Positions 9,836 through 20,763 of a stretch of DNA of 64,000 bases are shown here, one piece after another. Positions within the stretch are counted from its first letter, which is position 1. Every line of letters starts with the position of its first letter. Made by a program: the position numbers and the translations under genes. This stretch comes from Dermatophagoides farinae (lineage: Eukaryota > Arthropoda > Arachnida > Sarcoptiformes > Pyroglyphidae). The notes beneath the pieces are model-generated. The model did not search any database. It saw only the letters and a program-made list of their open reading frames with translations, and was not told the origin of the DNA. The stretch is taken from assembly GCF_024713945.1 (NCBI RefSeq), contig NW_027461518.1, positions 62,001-126,000 of the forward strand, written 5' to 3'.

Positions 9836-12652
9836 ATGAATGTGATTTCAAGCAAGGAATGTCGTGAAAAATTCATAAACTTTTTCACAGCGAGAGAACA
9901 CATGTTCTATCCTTCTTCGCCAATAAGCATAGAATCTGACAAGACTCTCCTTTTCGTAAACGCAGGAATGTGCCAATTCAAAGACATTTTTCTCGGAAAA
10001 CTTGCATTAGGGTCTGAGTTGAGAAAATTGAAGCGGGTGGCAAATTCACAGAAATGCATTCGCGCTGGTGGAAAACACAACGACTTGGAAGATGTTGGAA
10101 AAGACGTTTACCACCACACTTTTTTCGAGATGTTGGGAAACTGGTCTTTTAGAGACTACTTCAAAGAGGAAGCCATTCGTCTCGCCTGGGAGTGTTTTAC
10201 ACAAGAGTTTGGAATCAAACCTGAACGGCTTTACGTAACTTACTTTGAAGGAGACGAAAAACAAAACTTAAAACCTGACCTCGAAACCAAACAAATTTGG
10301 CTTAAATACCTTCCTGAAGATCACATTATCCCCGGATCTGCTGCGGACAATTTCTGGGAAATGGGCGACGTTGGTCCCTGTGGCCCGTGCACAGAAATTC
10401 ACTACGATAGAATCGGCGACCGGAACGCGGCGAATTTGGTGAACAAAGACGACCCTAACGTATTGGAAATTTGGAACCTAGTATTTATGCAAATGAACCG
10501 AGAAGCGAACGGACAACTGACTGAACTTCCTGGCAGATGCGTCGATACGGGTATGGGGTTGGAACGACTACTGAGCATATTAAATAACGTTACGAGCAAC
10601 TACGACACCGACTTGTTTATACCGATTTTCGAGAAAATCTTTTCCTTGTGTTCCAACTTAGCTCATAAATACAGCGGAGCAATAGGCGACGAAAAAAACG
10701 CCGAAATCGACATCGCTTACAGAATAGTTGCAGATCACATGCGAGCTGTTGTTGTCGCCATATCGGACGGCGTTCTGCCTTCAAACGAAGGAAGAGGATA
10801 CGTCATAAGACGTATTTTGAGAAGAGCTGTTTATGCTGGACAAAAACTCTCAAACTCAAACGTACCATGGCTGTACGAATTAGTCGACACGATTTCTGAT
10901 ATCCTGGGTTGTGCTTTTCCCAATTTAATAAAAACCAAAGATAATATATGTAAAATAGTCTTGGAAGAAGAAAAACAATTCTTAAAGACGCTTTCTATCG
11001 GGTTAAAGCTTTTCAACAATTCCGTTGACAAACTCGCGACAAACGTCCTAGATGGCAAAACACTTTTTAGTTTGTTCACGACTTACGGTTTCCCAATCGA
11101 CCTTTCTATCAACCTTTGTAAGGAAAAGGGAATTGTACCGAACCTTGATGAATTCCACAAGGAAATGGCGCTACATGTGCAAGTTAGCAACGCCAAGAGT
11201 TTCGCTGCTGCTGAAGAACTGATCAAACCAGAAACCCTACACTTTTTAAGTGAACAACTGCAAATCCCCCCCACTGATGACTCTTTCAAGTACGACGTAA
11301 ACGAACACAACACTGTTATGGAAAACGCCAAGTTATTGGCTATTTTGAAAAATGGAAATTTGTGCAACGTTGCAAAAAAATCCGACGAAGCCTATTGGTT
11401 TGTATTTGACAAAACCAATTTCTACGCTGAAAGTGGTGGACAATTATCAGATATGGGTAATTGTCGTTCTACCAGTGCTTTAGCCACCATTGAAAACGTT
11501 CTGCTACACGGATCGTTTGTTTTACACAAGATTCTGGTGACTGACGCGACTTTTGAAACTGGAAACCTCTATTCTTTGACTGTCGACTACGAACGACGTT
11601 TCCAGCTTTCCTCTCACCATAGTGCAACTCACGTACTTAACAACGCGTTGCGCCAAGTGCTAACCTACCCTTTTGAACAGAAAGGAAGTTTAGTAGAGCC
11701 TAACCGGCTTAAGTTCGATTACGATGCTTACGAACCTTTTTCAGACGCAGCTGTAAAGAAATTGGAAAATGAAATGCAAAAGATGATTGACGCTGAACTA
11801 GATGTCTTCACTGAGGAAGATGAGAAAAATAAAGTTATCAACATTCCAGGACTTCGATGCGTCTTTGGAGAAAAGTATCCCGAAATAGTTCGTGTTGTTT
11901 CAATCGGCGCCACACTGAGTGAACTTTTAAACGACAATATATCTGCTTTTTCTTACTCCGCCGAACTTTGCGGAGGAACTCATGTCAAAAACACACGAGA
12001 ATTGTCACGCATCGTTTTAACAAATGAAGAAAGCGTTTCTAAAGGAATTAGAAGAATAACAGCTGTTTGTGGAAAAGCTGCTCAAGACGCCATAGACCTT
12101 CACGAACAATTAACGAATGATATTTCAACCATTAAATCTAATAAAAACATACAAAACGAGGATACACTCAAGTTCAGAACCGCATATTCTGAAAAACTCG
12201 GTAACTTGTCACTATTGACCAAGAGGCTTTTCAACGCCACTATTATCGAATTACAAAAAAAGCTTGCCGCCTCGAAAAAGAAAAATCTTAATGAACTGAA
12301 AAAAAAAGCAATCGAGTACTGTGACGCTCTCCAGCTCAACGAAGTGCCTTATGTTGTAGCTGTTTTCCCTGAACAAACTGATAACTTCAAGATATTAGAA
12401 GAAATGGTAGCCAGACTCAAGACACGAACTAACCTGCCTATCTTAGCGTTTGCACAATCCGCTTCTGATCTCCTTTCCATAATTGTTTCTAATTCTGAGA
12501 AATTCGACGCTAAAGCCATAAAAGAGCACTTGTTTGAAGGCAAAACAACGCGTGGAGGAGGAAACAAATCTATTTTCCGAGCCACCACTTCCAATTGTTA
12601 CTTCAGTGATATTTCGGACAAGATAAACGAAATTTTCGTGTTAACTGTATAA
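9836..12652 (+). CDS. alanine--tRNA ligase (alanyl-tRNA synthetase)
   Basis: Charges tRNA-Ala and edits mischarged Ser/Gly. 938 residues in one frame, with the full three-part architecture. The class II catalytic core spans about 1-430: SSPISIESDKTLLFVNAGMC, KHNDLEDVGKDVYHHTFFEM, GDVGPCGPCTEIHYD, and the motif-3 region VDTGMGLERL. The editing domain holds the zinc-binding HSATH near residue 593 and CGGTH near 711 in AELCGGTHVKNT. A C-Ala region follows, with a coiled coil (about 770-840), then GKTTRGGGN near the end. The N-terminus MNVISSKECREKFINFF has no obvious organelle-targeting presequence, so this is the cytosolic form; whether it also serves the mitochondrion cannot be told. ATG 9836 fits the family start exactly. 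It is one of the less AT-biased genes here, with many C-ending codons. Confidence 0.97.
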   Translation: MNVISSKECREKFINFFTAREHMFYPSSPISIESDKTLLFVNAGMCQFKDIFLGKLALGSELRKLKRVANSQKCIRAGGKHNDLEDVGKDVYHHTFFEMLGNWSFRDYFKEEAIRLAWECFTQEFGIKPERLYVTYFEGDEKQNLKPDLETKQIWLKYLPEDHIIPGSAADNFWEMGDVGPCGPCTEIHYDRIGDRNAANLVNKDDPNVLEIWNLVFMQMNREANGQLTELPGRCVDTGMGLERLLSILNNVTSNYDTDLFIPIFEKIFSLCSNLAHKYSGAIGDEKNAEIDIAYRIVADHMRAVVVAISDGVLPSNEGRGYVIRRILRRAVYAGQKLSNSNVPWLYELVDTISDILGCAFPNLIKTKDNICKIVLEEEKQFLKTLSIGLKLFNNSVDKLATNVLDGKTLFSLFTTYGFPIDLSINLCKEKGIVPNLDEFHKEMALHVQVSNAKSFAAAEELIKPETLHFLSEQLQIPPTDDSFKYDVNEHNTVMENAKLLAILKNGNLCNVAKKSDEAYWFVFDKTNFYAESGGQLSDMGNCRSTSALATIENVLLHGSFVLHKILVTDATFETGNLYSLTVDYERRFQLSSHHSATHVLNNALRQVLTYPFEQKGSLVEPNRLKFDYDAYEPFSDAAVKKLENEMQKMIDAELDVFTEEDEKNKVINIPGLRCVFGEKYPEIVRVVSIGATLSELLNDNISAFSYSAELCGGTHVKNTRELSRIVLTNEESVSKGIRRITAVCGKAAQDAIDLHEQLTNDISTIKSNKNIQNEDTLKFRTAYSEKLGNLSLLTKRLFNATIIELQKKLAASKKKNLNELKKKAIEYCDALQLNEVPYVVAVFPEQTDNFKILEEMVARLKTRTNLPILAFAQSASDLLSIIVSNSEKFDAKAIKEHLFEGKTTRGGGNKSIFRATTSNCYFSDISDKINEIFVLTV

Positions 12653-12762
12653 CCTTTTTACAACCTATGCACCCGGCAATCTCGGGTTATTTTTTAACTA
12701 CTAGAGATTTAATTATATTTAAATATGCCACGCAAAATAAAAATGTAAGCGGATAGTCAATA

Positions 12763-13428
12763 ATGACTCAACAATCAGAGAAAAACTTTTCTAAATCGTT
12801 ATTTACGTTGATTGTTGAAAACGCTCCCATTCACTACGAGACGTATGACTATTATCGGATTTTCAGTCAATGTAAGTTTGCTGCCAACTGAGTTTTAGTT
12901 GGAAATCTCAAATTAAGCAATATTAAATTCTCAGCTTCCAACAATGAACGTCGAGTTTTCATATCGTTCACTTCCCCCAAGTCGTTGGAAAAAGCTATGA
13001 TAACTTTAAACAACAAAAATTTAGAAGAAAACGCTTACTATAAATGGAAACTAAACTATACTCAATCAACTATAAAACTATTGAGCATGCTGAAAGCCAA
13101 AGCTGCCAGTTCAAAATCTGTGACGGCGAACGAAAAAAAAAACATTCAAGAACATATCAAACGCAAAGAAATTCTCGAGGAAAAAAAGGAAAAGTTATCA
13201 CAGCTGAGGCAAAACAGAGATCTAAATCGTAATGTAGAAGCAACTCAAGAAACAAAGCTCGATTTATTTACTTACATATTGAATCTTAGAAAAGAAAAGT
13301 TAACTTCAAGCAGTTCAACTGAAGATGCAATCAGTTATTACAGTGAAATTTGGAAGAAACTACCTATTCAAATTCCTTTTAAAAAACTAAATGAGCGGTC
13401 TGTTCAAAATTTTTTATGTGATCTCTAA
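12763..13428 (+). CDS. RNA-recognition-motif protein (spliced, 27-nt intron)
   Basis: Two exons, 12763-12871 and 12899-13428, joined across a 27-nt intron (GTAAGT...TTTTAG) give 212 residues. Splicing creates one uninterrupted RRM at about 12-90: an RNP2-like strand LFTLIVENAP, the helix YDYYRIFSQFGN formed across the junction, and an RNP1-like strand RRVFISFTSPKSLEKAM. The first exon supplies the only in-frame ATG; the downstream open frame alone begins with TTG. After the RRM comes a charged coiled-coil-like stretch (about 105-145), then a C-terminal region ending NFLCDL. The likely role is RNA binding. I do not recognise the specific orthologue. It is in tandem with AlaRS (110 nt upstream) and the EGF protein (52 nt downstream). 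Confidence 0.8.
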
Positions 13429-13480
13429 CGTGTAATAAAACTTGTGCTATTTTTGTTTGTACTGGTCAGGAATCACCAAC

Positions 13481-15055
13481 ATGAAATCTCACAAATATAT
13501 TATTAGTATACTTACGCTGGTTGGCATTCAAAGCCTTGCTAGAATACCGACTTTGTGTGAAAGAGACAACCCTTGCGTGGACGAAGCCGAATGTAAAATT
13601 GACCCTAAAGCTCCAATAATTGGAAAACCTTTTTGTGTTTGTCCAAAAGGTATGTTAACGTGCAATTGATTGCTTTTAGGTTTCTCTGGAGACGGGAAGA
13701 AAGAAGGCACAGGATGTTTAGACATAAACGAATGCCATACGGAAACACATGACTGTCGACTTGATAGTGAATTATGTCATAACACGCATGGTAGTTTTGA
13801 GTGTAGATGCAAACCAGGCTACAAATTTTCTCAAAAAACCAATCATTGCGAAGACATTAACGAATGTTTACTTCCAACAGCATGTGGAAACGCAGATGCT
13901 AACTGTGTAAACACTCCAGGATCGTTTGTTTGCACATGTAATGATCCTAAACTGATTTTCGAACACGGAATTTGCCGCTTACGAAATGCCTGTATAGATG
14001 AGAATGCCAAACTGAACGTTTGTGATCGGAAGAATGGTATCTGTCTGAATCGTTTTTCAAGTACGGAGTGTATTTGCAAGCCTGGGTTTAGATTAGGTGA
14101 AGATAACTTTTGCGAAGACATTGATGAATGTGAATTAAACACTCACAACTGTCCTATACATTCAAAGTGTGTAAACACCATAGGTTCCTACAGATGCGAA
14201 TGTTCTGAGAAAGACGGATGGGAAAACGCCGATGACTTTACCTGCAAAAACTTAAACGAATGTGAAAAATATCCAGATGTTTGCCCTTCTGGTTCTGACT
14301 GTTGCTTGGATCTGGCTCCACCATACAAATATGTTTGCACAGAATTACTGACTACCAATGAAGGAGCCATGGGTTTAATGGAAACTAAGAGTAATCTCTT
14401 ATTCCCTCTTACCCTTTTGCATAATGTAAAGCTTGACTTAGGAGAACGAATTGCATCGCTTCCAGCTATTAACCCTTTACTATTAAAGTCATCTGCGAAC
14501 CCTTTTGAAGTTAAACCAGTGATAAACGCGATTGGCTTTAAGGATCGGCAGCTTGGAGCGCTTCACGAAGTGCTTTTGAACAAATATATTGAAACAATAG
14601 CACATATCATCCCTATCATCACAGGAGCTGACGCAGGTAAAATTTGTCCAAGAGGTTTTGCAGATATTAGAGAAAATAAGCGAAAAACCACGTTACGACA
14701 ATTCCCTAATGTAGTCATGATGTTTATGAAGAATGTGAAAGCTAGTCTGCCCATTGATATCGAATCCCTTACTAAGATAGACCCGACTTTGGTTTCAGAA
14801 GGTATAGGTGCAAACATTCAAAATCTCGCTGGAACTCTGGCAGATTGGACTAAGATTTTGACGAGCATCCCAGCTAACCTTGATTCTGCAAGCGAAGAAA
14901 TGGTTCAGCACATTAACTTCAAAGACGACATTAATGGCGTTCTTAATGTCATGAACCGAGCCGCTTCGCCAATCACCGACGCGATCAGTTTTCTTCGATT
15001 GATAAACCCAGCTGAAGTTGCTAGCGGCTTAGCTGGCTTATTTACTACAACTTAG
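13481..15055 (+). CDS. secreted multi-EGF-domain protein (spliced, 30-nt intron)
   Basis: Exons 13481-13649 and 13680-15055, with a 30-nt intron (GTATGT...TTTTAG), give 514 residues. The splice restores CVCPKGFSGDGK inside the first EGF domain, strong evidence for the junction. A signal peptide is visible at 1-23 (MKSHKYIISILTLVGIQSLA). About five to six EGF modules follow (about 26-300); several start DINEC or DIDEC with the later NTxGSFxCxC pattern of calcium-binding EGF. The C-terminal 220 residues lack cysteines apart from one, are predicted helical, and resemble nothing I know. No clear transmembrane or GPI segment is present. Such proteins in apicomplexans are usually surface or micronemal adhesins; that role is inferred. 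Confidence 0.88.
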
Positions 15056-15152
15056 ATAAATAATTCAGTAACAAGAAACAAATTCAAGAGCTTTATAATA
15101 TAAATATCTTATGTTAAAAAAAGTTTAATAATTTAAGAAAAAAGTTAGCAAA

Positions 15153-15596
15153 CTAAAATCTAAGGCGCTTACGTAAGAATACGAGCTCTCTTTCACACTT
15201 GCTTTCTGGAGCTGACAAAAACTTTTCTTTGAGAGCCTTAGCAATGTCAATCTTGAGCTTTTGTGAATCTTCTCTGGTGACGATGCTTGCGTTACCCAGT
15301 AAGTTGTTGATATCTAATTCTTTTGATAAAACATATCTAGTTGGCATCAAGTGAGCGTAGTTAATGTTCTTTAAAAATACTTTTACGTTGCTTCTTCTTT
15401 CGATTTTCTCAGCTCCCATTCTTTTAGTAATTTTTTTAGGGGATTGAGCAAGTCCTAACACGAAAGCGTGTGGAAAAGTTCTGTATTTGTTTCCAGAGTT
15501 GTATGCAGAAATTACAACGCATTTCTTACCGGCCATGCGGCCTGCAAGAGCAATGCAAATACGTCCTGTTTTGAAGATTTTTTGAGCAGTCGCCAT
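15153..15596 (-). CDS. RPL27: 60S ribosomal protein eL27
   Basis: Large-subunit ribosomal protein. 147 residues. Family features seen: an N-terminal KOW-type segment (FKTGRICIALAGRMAGKKCVVI), FPHAFVLGLAQSPKKITKRMG, the highly conserved YAHLMPTRYVL, and the C-terminal FLRKRLRF, which matches the usual ending of eL27. The ATG at 15594-15596 gives a short extension (MATAQKI) compared with the usual MGKFMKPGK. No intron is needed. It converges on the EGF gene (97 nt between stops), and its start faces the longest gene-free stretch in the window. Confidence 0.96.
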   Translation of the reverse strand: MATAQKIFKTGRICIALAGRMAGKKCVVISAYNSGNKYRTFPHAFVLGLAQSPKKITKRMGAEKIERRSNVKVFLKNINYAHLMPTRYVLSKELDINNLLGNASIVTREDSQKLKIDIAKALKEKFLSAPESKCERELVFLRKRLRF

Positions 15597-16492
15597 ACTT
15601 GAATTAGAGGTTGTATTCTTTTTTATTAAAAATGTTTTGTCTCACTCTAGCAAATTTTTCTTGTTGTAATTACAATTTGCTTATTTTGAAAAACCAAACG
15701 CTACACTGGCCTTATTGGCTTTTATTTTTTAATAGAAAATACAAACTTGGCATGAAATAAAGTGCGAAAAGTTAGTATTTTAAATTAGCTATAAATCATC
15801 ACTCGGTGTTTTAATTACAACACGGAAATCGTAAAAGGTTAGTTATTATATTGTTGAAAAGTGCTACGTGGCAGTTGATTTTATATTTTTTTGATGTAAA
15901 AATTTTCAGCTTAATTACTTTTATTTGTAATTTAATGCTAGTTTTATCTTGCTTAGTATAATTATTTTTAATTTATAAAGCGCAACATCAGTCGTCTTGC
16001 TCATGTATTTTTTAAAATTAGCATGACTGCAATTAGTTACTTTGATTCTTGATTATGTATTTGTTCATGAATGTGTAACAAGTTTTTTTCGTGTGTACCG
16101 AAAATTATTCAATTATACACTACATATGCATTAGCAATTGTCAACGACATAAATATAAAATTTTATCAACGATATGACTCTTTTCCATACTGTGAAAATT
16201 GAAGTTTAGGTATTATATCATAATTCAAGATCGGCACACAAATATTAGGCAATGTATAAGTTTTTTCAGGCATAATAGAATCACAAAGAAAGCGAATAAA
16301 CATATCTCACGATAGATACCTACTCAACTTTTATTGATATTTTTGCTATATGCAATCACTTAACTTTTCAAACCGCATATTTAGCGGAATTATCGCAATT
16401 TGAAACAATCGGCCTTTGAAATAAATTTGAAAAATTAGATGAACGCATTATTTTATTATTAATATAATAGATTCCACAGATATAGACATCGG
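15597..16492. other. long intergenic region between eL27 and HECT genes
   Basis: 896 bases with no open frame above about 40 codons that looks coding, and no stretch I can fold by eye into a tRNA or recognise as U1, U2, U4, U5 or U6 snRNA. It is very AT-rich with short A and T runs. It must contain the promoters of both divergent neighbours. It is about four times the usual divergent spacing in this window, so an unrecognised non-coding RNA could hide here. Confidence 0.35.
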
Positions 16493-19078
16493 ATGCTTGA
16501 TGAGGAGGCGATAAAACATACTTTACTCGACATTGTATATGTCGGAATTCTTTTTTGTAAAATTTCGAAATCCGTAGATTTTAGAAGTGTTTTTACGCAT
16601 ACGTTGAGTTGTATTAGCAAAATTGACAATTCAAAAATACGATCAGAACACGATCTTTGTGAACTCAATACGGACATTTTTCACGAATATATCAAAGGTT
16701 ATTATCTGGCTGGTAGCGATTTATTTCGCGAATACACTTCGGCCTTAATTAGTTATCACGAGTTGACTAATAAATGTTCGTCCGCTGATAAACTCGAATT
16801 GAACGAAGAATTGAAACGTATCTGTTTGAAGTTGTTAGGAAATCCTTTTTTAATTACTTTTGCCCGCACTGACGGTTTTTCAGTTTTAGATTACATTAAA
16901 GAAAGCAACGATTTAAAAATCGACTACAATCATTTAAATTTTTTTTTCCAAGTCTTAAGTAAATTATACAAGCAAGATGAAAACAAAATTCTGGCAGTTT
17001 TAAACAACACGTTAAAACAGATAGACTTTTTAGGGTATCAGTTATTGAAAGAATCAAAATCTGTTTCTACAAGTCAAAGCGAACCTCAGGTTTTCAACTT
17101 TACACCTTCAATACTACATCCATATTATTTAAGAATAATATTTTTTTATTTACTGCTGATCCCTCATATCAGCAACACAAACAATATATCTAGCTACATA
17201 GTATATCGCTGCGTAGCTTATTTTGATGAACAATATGTCTGTCGTTTGTTTTCTGAGCTTTCTGTACGTGATTTCGAAGCTTTGATCAAGCCTGCAGTGA
17301 CGGCAGCTAACTGGTTAGCAAAAAATCTGCAACAAAATGTGATTTCTTTTGAGTTAGATCAGGTAGATCAAATGTATGAGTTTTTGTTTAATAATATAAA
17401 TAATATCTGTGATGTAAACAGTTATTTGCATTTGTTATACAAAGTTAACCAAACAAGAAAAAATTGTACTTTCTTTAAGTTGGACTCAAACTTTAATGAA
17501 AACAGCAGCACTTTGAAAGCATTTAGTAAATTAAGAGATATGAAAGGAATGTTTCAAAACGCTTTAGAAGACCGAATCTTCGTTTTGGAAAATTGGAAAG
17601 ATGACACTTTGTTCAGGTATGCGTGTAACATGCTTGTGCATACAGGAATTGATTTACTTGGTATGATACAGAACTGCGAGCTTCTTACAAACACAATGTT
17701 ATCAGTTGCTCTAAATATATTTATAAAATATAATATGCGCAATTGCAATCAATTTGTGCCGATTCCTAAGATTTGTGTCCGAAGATCAAACCTCATTGAG
17801 GACGCTCTGAACAGTTTTTTAAACGAAAATTGGGATTTAAAAAGTCCCATAGCGTCATTTTTAACACAAAGTCGCTTAGTTGTGGAATTTTTAGGTGAAG
17901 TTGGGGTGGATTCTGGAGGATTACGACGTGAATTTTTTAGTTTATTAGTTGACGAACTGTTGAATTGTGAATATGGACTATTCAAGCTTTGTTCTAGAGA
18001 CACAGCGTACTGGTTAACGGGGTATGAATTAGGATTTGCCATTCAAACTGAGTTAATTGGATTTGTTATCGGTTTAGCTTTATTAAATGGTGACACGTTG
18101 AAAGTTCCTTTCCCTAAAGTTTTTTTTAGAAAATTACTGTCATCAAACCGAAACTTATTAAAATCGACTATTTTTAAAAACTATCAATCTAGTAGCGAAC
18201 AACACATTATGTTTAAACCAGTAACATACACAAATTTTATAGTTCAGAAAGTTATGGAGAAAGATCAGCTCATACTACGTAGCAATTACAACCCAGATTT
18301 AACAAAATTTATTTATTTGCGACAAATAGATAAGGTGTACAAAAGCCTCACTCAGCTTCCAGAATACACACCCACTCTGCAAGATCTAGAAGAAATTGAA
18401 CCAGAAATTGCGGATAGCATATACAAGCTTTACCTCATGTCATGTGATTCAAACATAGCTAACTTAAATTTAACATTTTCCGTCACCAAAGACTGTTTAG
18501 GTGAGTTTCAAGAAATTCCGTTAAAGGATAAAAACGGTAATGAATATTCTATGGAGAAACTTGTAACCAATCAAAATGTATTGGAATACATAGAAGCGTT
18601 ATTGAACTATTATTTGATATACAACATTGAAACCCAATTTGACAACTTTTATCTCGGCTTCCATCGAGCTTGTGCTTGTTCACTTTTTATGCATTTGACT
18701 CCAGAACAATTAGCTTTTACACTAAACGGAATCGAAGGTGAAATCGATGTAAACCACTTAGAAAAAGTTACACAATATTTAAACGGATATGATGAACACA
18801 GTCAAGTTATCAAGTGGTTTTGGGTTTGTTTTAGAATGCTAAGTTCCTCAGACAAAAAAAAACTATTGATGTTTATCACAGGTTCAGAACGAATTCCATT
18901 GGGTGGACCAGAAGCGCTTGAACTTAAAATTACCAACCCTGGTGGTTCGTCCGACCGGCTTCCCTGGGCTCACACCTGCGAGAAAATTTTGTTATTGCCT
19001 AATTATCCCAGCTATGAGTTACTCAGTGATAAGTTACGAATAGCAATAGAACATAACAGAGGCTTTGGCCTGTATTAA
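16493..19078 (+). CDS. HECT-domain E3 ubiquitin ligase
   Basis: Transfers ubiquitin from an E2 to its own cysteine and then to substrate. 861 residues. The HECT domain occupies about 450-861: FLGEVGVDSGGLRREFFSLL at the N-lobe start, YELGFAIQTELIGFVIGLAL, the LNYYLIYNIETQFDNFYLGF region at the lobe boundary, and the catalytic C-lobe with LPWAHTCEKILLLPNYPSY. The active-site Cys is near residue 829, followed by LRIAIEHNRGFGLY at the extreme C-terminus, which is the usual HECT ending. The N-terminal half is helical and not assignable; no WW, C2 or RCC1 repeats are seen. Small UBE3A/HECTD-like architecture is plausible. ATG 16493 follows a stop-rich stretch. Substrates unknown. Confidence 0.93.
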   Translation: MLDEEAIKHTLLDIVYVGILFCKISKSVDFRSVFTHTLSCISKIDNSKIRSEHDLCELNTDIFHEYIKGYYLAGSDLFREYTSALISYHELTNKCSSADKLELNEELKRICLKLLGNPFLITFARTDGFSVLDYIKESNDLKIDYNHLNFFFQVLSKLYKQDENKILAVLNNTLKQIDFLGYQLLKESKSVSTSQSEPQVFNFTPSILHPYYLRIIFFYLLLIPHISNTNNISSYIVYRCVAYFDEQYVCRLFSELSVRDFEALIKPAVTAANWLAKNLQQNVISFELDQVDQMYEFLFNNINNICDVNSYLHLLYKVNQTRKNCTFFKLDSNFNENSSTLKAFSKLRDMKGMFQNALEDRIFVLENWKDDTLFRYACNMLVHTGIDLLGMIQNCELLTNTMLSVALNIFIKYNMRNCNQFVPIPKICVRRSNLIEDALNSFLNENWDLKSPIASFLTQSRLVVEFLGEVGVDSGGLRREFFSLLVDELLNCEYGLFKLCSRDTAYWLTGYELGFAIQTELIGFVIGLALLNGDTLKVPFPKVFFRKLLSSNRNLLKSTIFKNYQSSSEQHIMFKPVTYTNFIVQKVMEKDQLILRSNYNPDLTKFIYLRQIDKVYKSLTQLPEYTPTLQDLEEIEPEIADSIYKLYLMSCDSNIANLNLTFSVTKDCLGEFQEIPLKDKNGNEYSMEKLVTNQNVLEYIEALLNYYLIYNIETQFDNFYLGFHRACACSLFMHLTPEQLAFTLNGIEGEIDVNHLEKVTQYLNGYDEHSQVIKWFWVCFRMLSSSDKKKLLMFITGSERIPLGGPEALELKITNPGGSSDRLPWAHTCEKILLLPNYPSYELLSDKLRIAIEHNRGFGLY

Positions 19079-19220
19079 TTAATAATATAAAAATAAAGTA
19101 ATTAATTGTCAGTAATTTATTTATCGAGCATGTGATAATGCTTCGTAAGTATAGATTGATGTTTGTGAAATTAGAATTAATGTTTACAGCTCAAATTTAA
19201 CTGCATAAACTATTTTTGCT

Positions 19221-20045
19221 ATGGATCACACCAAATATCTTAAAAGCAAACTGAATAACAGTGAATCTTCGAGTTCTTCTGCAGCAGCAGGCGCAGAAAA
19301 TGAGTTTCAGGAATTAGTAAAAGAAAAAACCAACAGTATACAAAATCTACTGAATAGTATAGACGCTATTTTGGCTCGTCTCAATGTATTGTTGGGCTCG
19401 AATAATTTGTTTAACAGAAACAGAGATGAGATAAACTCCATCATTACTTTAGCTCGAAACCTTTCTGAATCGATCTCCATTCAGTTTAAAGAAGCTGACG
19501 ATTTAAACGACAAGCAAAAAAACGAACAACTAAAACAATATTTTTCTTCCATTATTCAGATGCTTAAGCAAAAATTTGAATTAAAAACCAAACTCTTTAC
19601 TCAATTACTTTGCAAATACAAAAAAACCGTTCAAGAATTGGAATCTCGTAGACGCCAGTACGGAAAAAGACAAATTATGTATCAGGAAGATGATGATATC
19701 AATGCAAAGGCGCACATGAGTACGACAAATGTCAATTCCATTTTATTCAAGCCACCTAAGCCGAAAACCACACTTAGACAAGCTGGAAGCGACGTACTTG
19801 ACCATATTCAAAGCACTATTGCAGACGTTTCTAGGCTCTTTAAAAACATGGCAACTCTAGTGTCTCATCAAGAAGAAATGCTCACGCGTATTGATTTAAC
19901 CCTGGAGGAAGGGTATTCCCAATTCAATCTGGGGCAAAAACATTTGCAAAAATATTACAGAAACTTAAAACGCAAAAGCTGGTTTTTTTTCAAAATATTC
20001 CTAATCGTTCTTTTCTTCGCAACGATTTTATTTTTAATGAAGTAA
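19221..20045 (+). CDS. Qa-SNARE (syntaxin, probably Sed5/syntaxin-5 group)
   Basis: Tail-anchored membrane-fusion SNARE. 274 residues: a polar Ser/Ala-rich N-terminus, an Habc-like helical region (about 30-150), a linker, a SNARE motif (about 188-245) and a C-terminal transmembrane anchor (about 254-272) followed by a single Lys. The zero-layer glutamine is in LVSHQEEMLTRIDLTLEEG, the classical Qa pattern (Q, then the RID element). The SRRRQYGKRQ stretch before the linker resembles the Sed5/syntaxin-5 region, suggesting ER-Golgi traffic, but syntaxin 16 or 18 groups cannot be excluded. Its stop is 36 nt from the convergent CPW-WPC gene's terminal exon. Confidence 0.85.
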   Translation: MDHTKYLKSKLNNSESSSSSAAAGAENEFQELVKEKTNSIQNLLNSIDAILARLNVLLGSNNLFNRNRDEINSIITLARNLSESISIQFKEADDLNDKQKNEQLKQYFSSIIQMLKQKFELKTKLFTQLLCKYKKTVQELESRRRQYGKRQIMYQEDDDINAKAHMSTTNVNSILFKPPKPKTTLRQAGSDVLDHIQSTIADVSRLFKNMATLVSHQEEMLTRIDLTLEEGYSQFNLGQKHLQKYYRNLKRKSWFFFKIFLIVLFFATILFLMK

Positions 20046-20081
20046 CGAAGAAAAGAAATAATTTACATTTAACCAACTACG

Positions 20082-20763
20082 TTACACACATGGCCATGCT
20101 AAAGAAATATTTAAATATTAATTAACCTACTAGTTTCGCATTTTTCCGCCCAAAGTATTTTTTGATTAATAATTTCAATACTTGTGTTTGCAGTTCTGGG
20201 TAAAAAATTTTTATTGACACAATTGCCAAAGTATTTGTTTTTATTAGGCACGCATGAATTGTCGGTTGGATTGTAAATAAAGTTCTCAGGACATTGGGAA
20301 AAGTTTCTAACACAACTGATCATATTTCCGGTAACATAAGTAAGCAATTCCGACTGCGATTTAAACAGTTTGAGCTTACATGGATACTTGGAATTGCAGA
20401 TTAGGGAAAATAAAGCTTTTTTTTCTTTCGAAAAATTAGTCACATCAATTGTATCGAAAGGACAAGAATCTTTTTTTTTCACTAATTTACAAATAGTTTT
20501 ATCCTCACTTGACTTAATTTCTCGCCAGTTTAAAGGGCAGTTTAAGTTGAAATCCGGATAACATTCTTTCAATTCATCTGAATCAACTACGTATTCTGCG
20601 TTTAACGCCAGCTTTTCTAATGAACTGCGCTAAAAACTTAAATTAACTTTTTACTTACGTCAGGCATGGAAACAATGCTGTTTGTTACATTTTTAAGCTG
20701 ATCAAGTTCTGTAAAACGGCATTTTGTACTTTGTAGTAATTGCATTATGTATAAAATAAACAT
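20082..20763 (-). CDS. CPW-WPC cysteine-rich protein, short form (three exons)
   Basis: Three exons in transcript order: 20763-20659, 20629-20131 and 20098-20082, with introns of 29 nt (GTAAGT...TAG) and 32 nt (GTAGGT...TAG). The product is 206 residues. It has the apicomplexan CPW-WPC pattern: CYPDFNLNCPLNW opening one module, CNSKYPC closing it, then QCPENFIYNPTDNSC and YFGNCVNK opening a second that ends KCETTWPCV. The last Trp-Pro-Cys exists only after splicing the 17-nt terminal exon, which is strong support for that intron. Unspliced, the frame would end in SRLINI instead. The start at 20763 gives a short hydrophobic MFILYIMQLL; an alternative ATG is 20745. In Plasmodium, members are surface proteins of zygote/ookinete stages; the role here is inferred. 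Confidence 0.83.
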
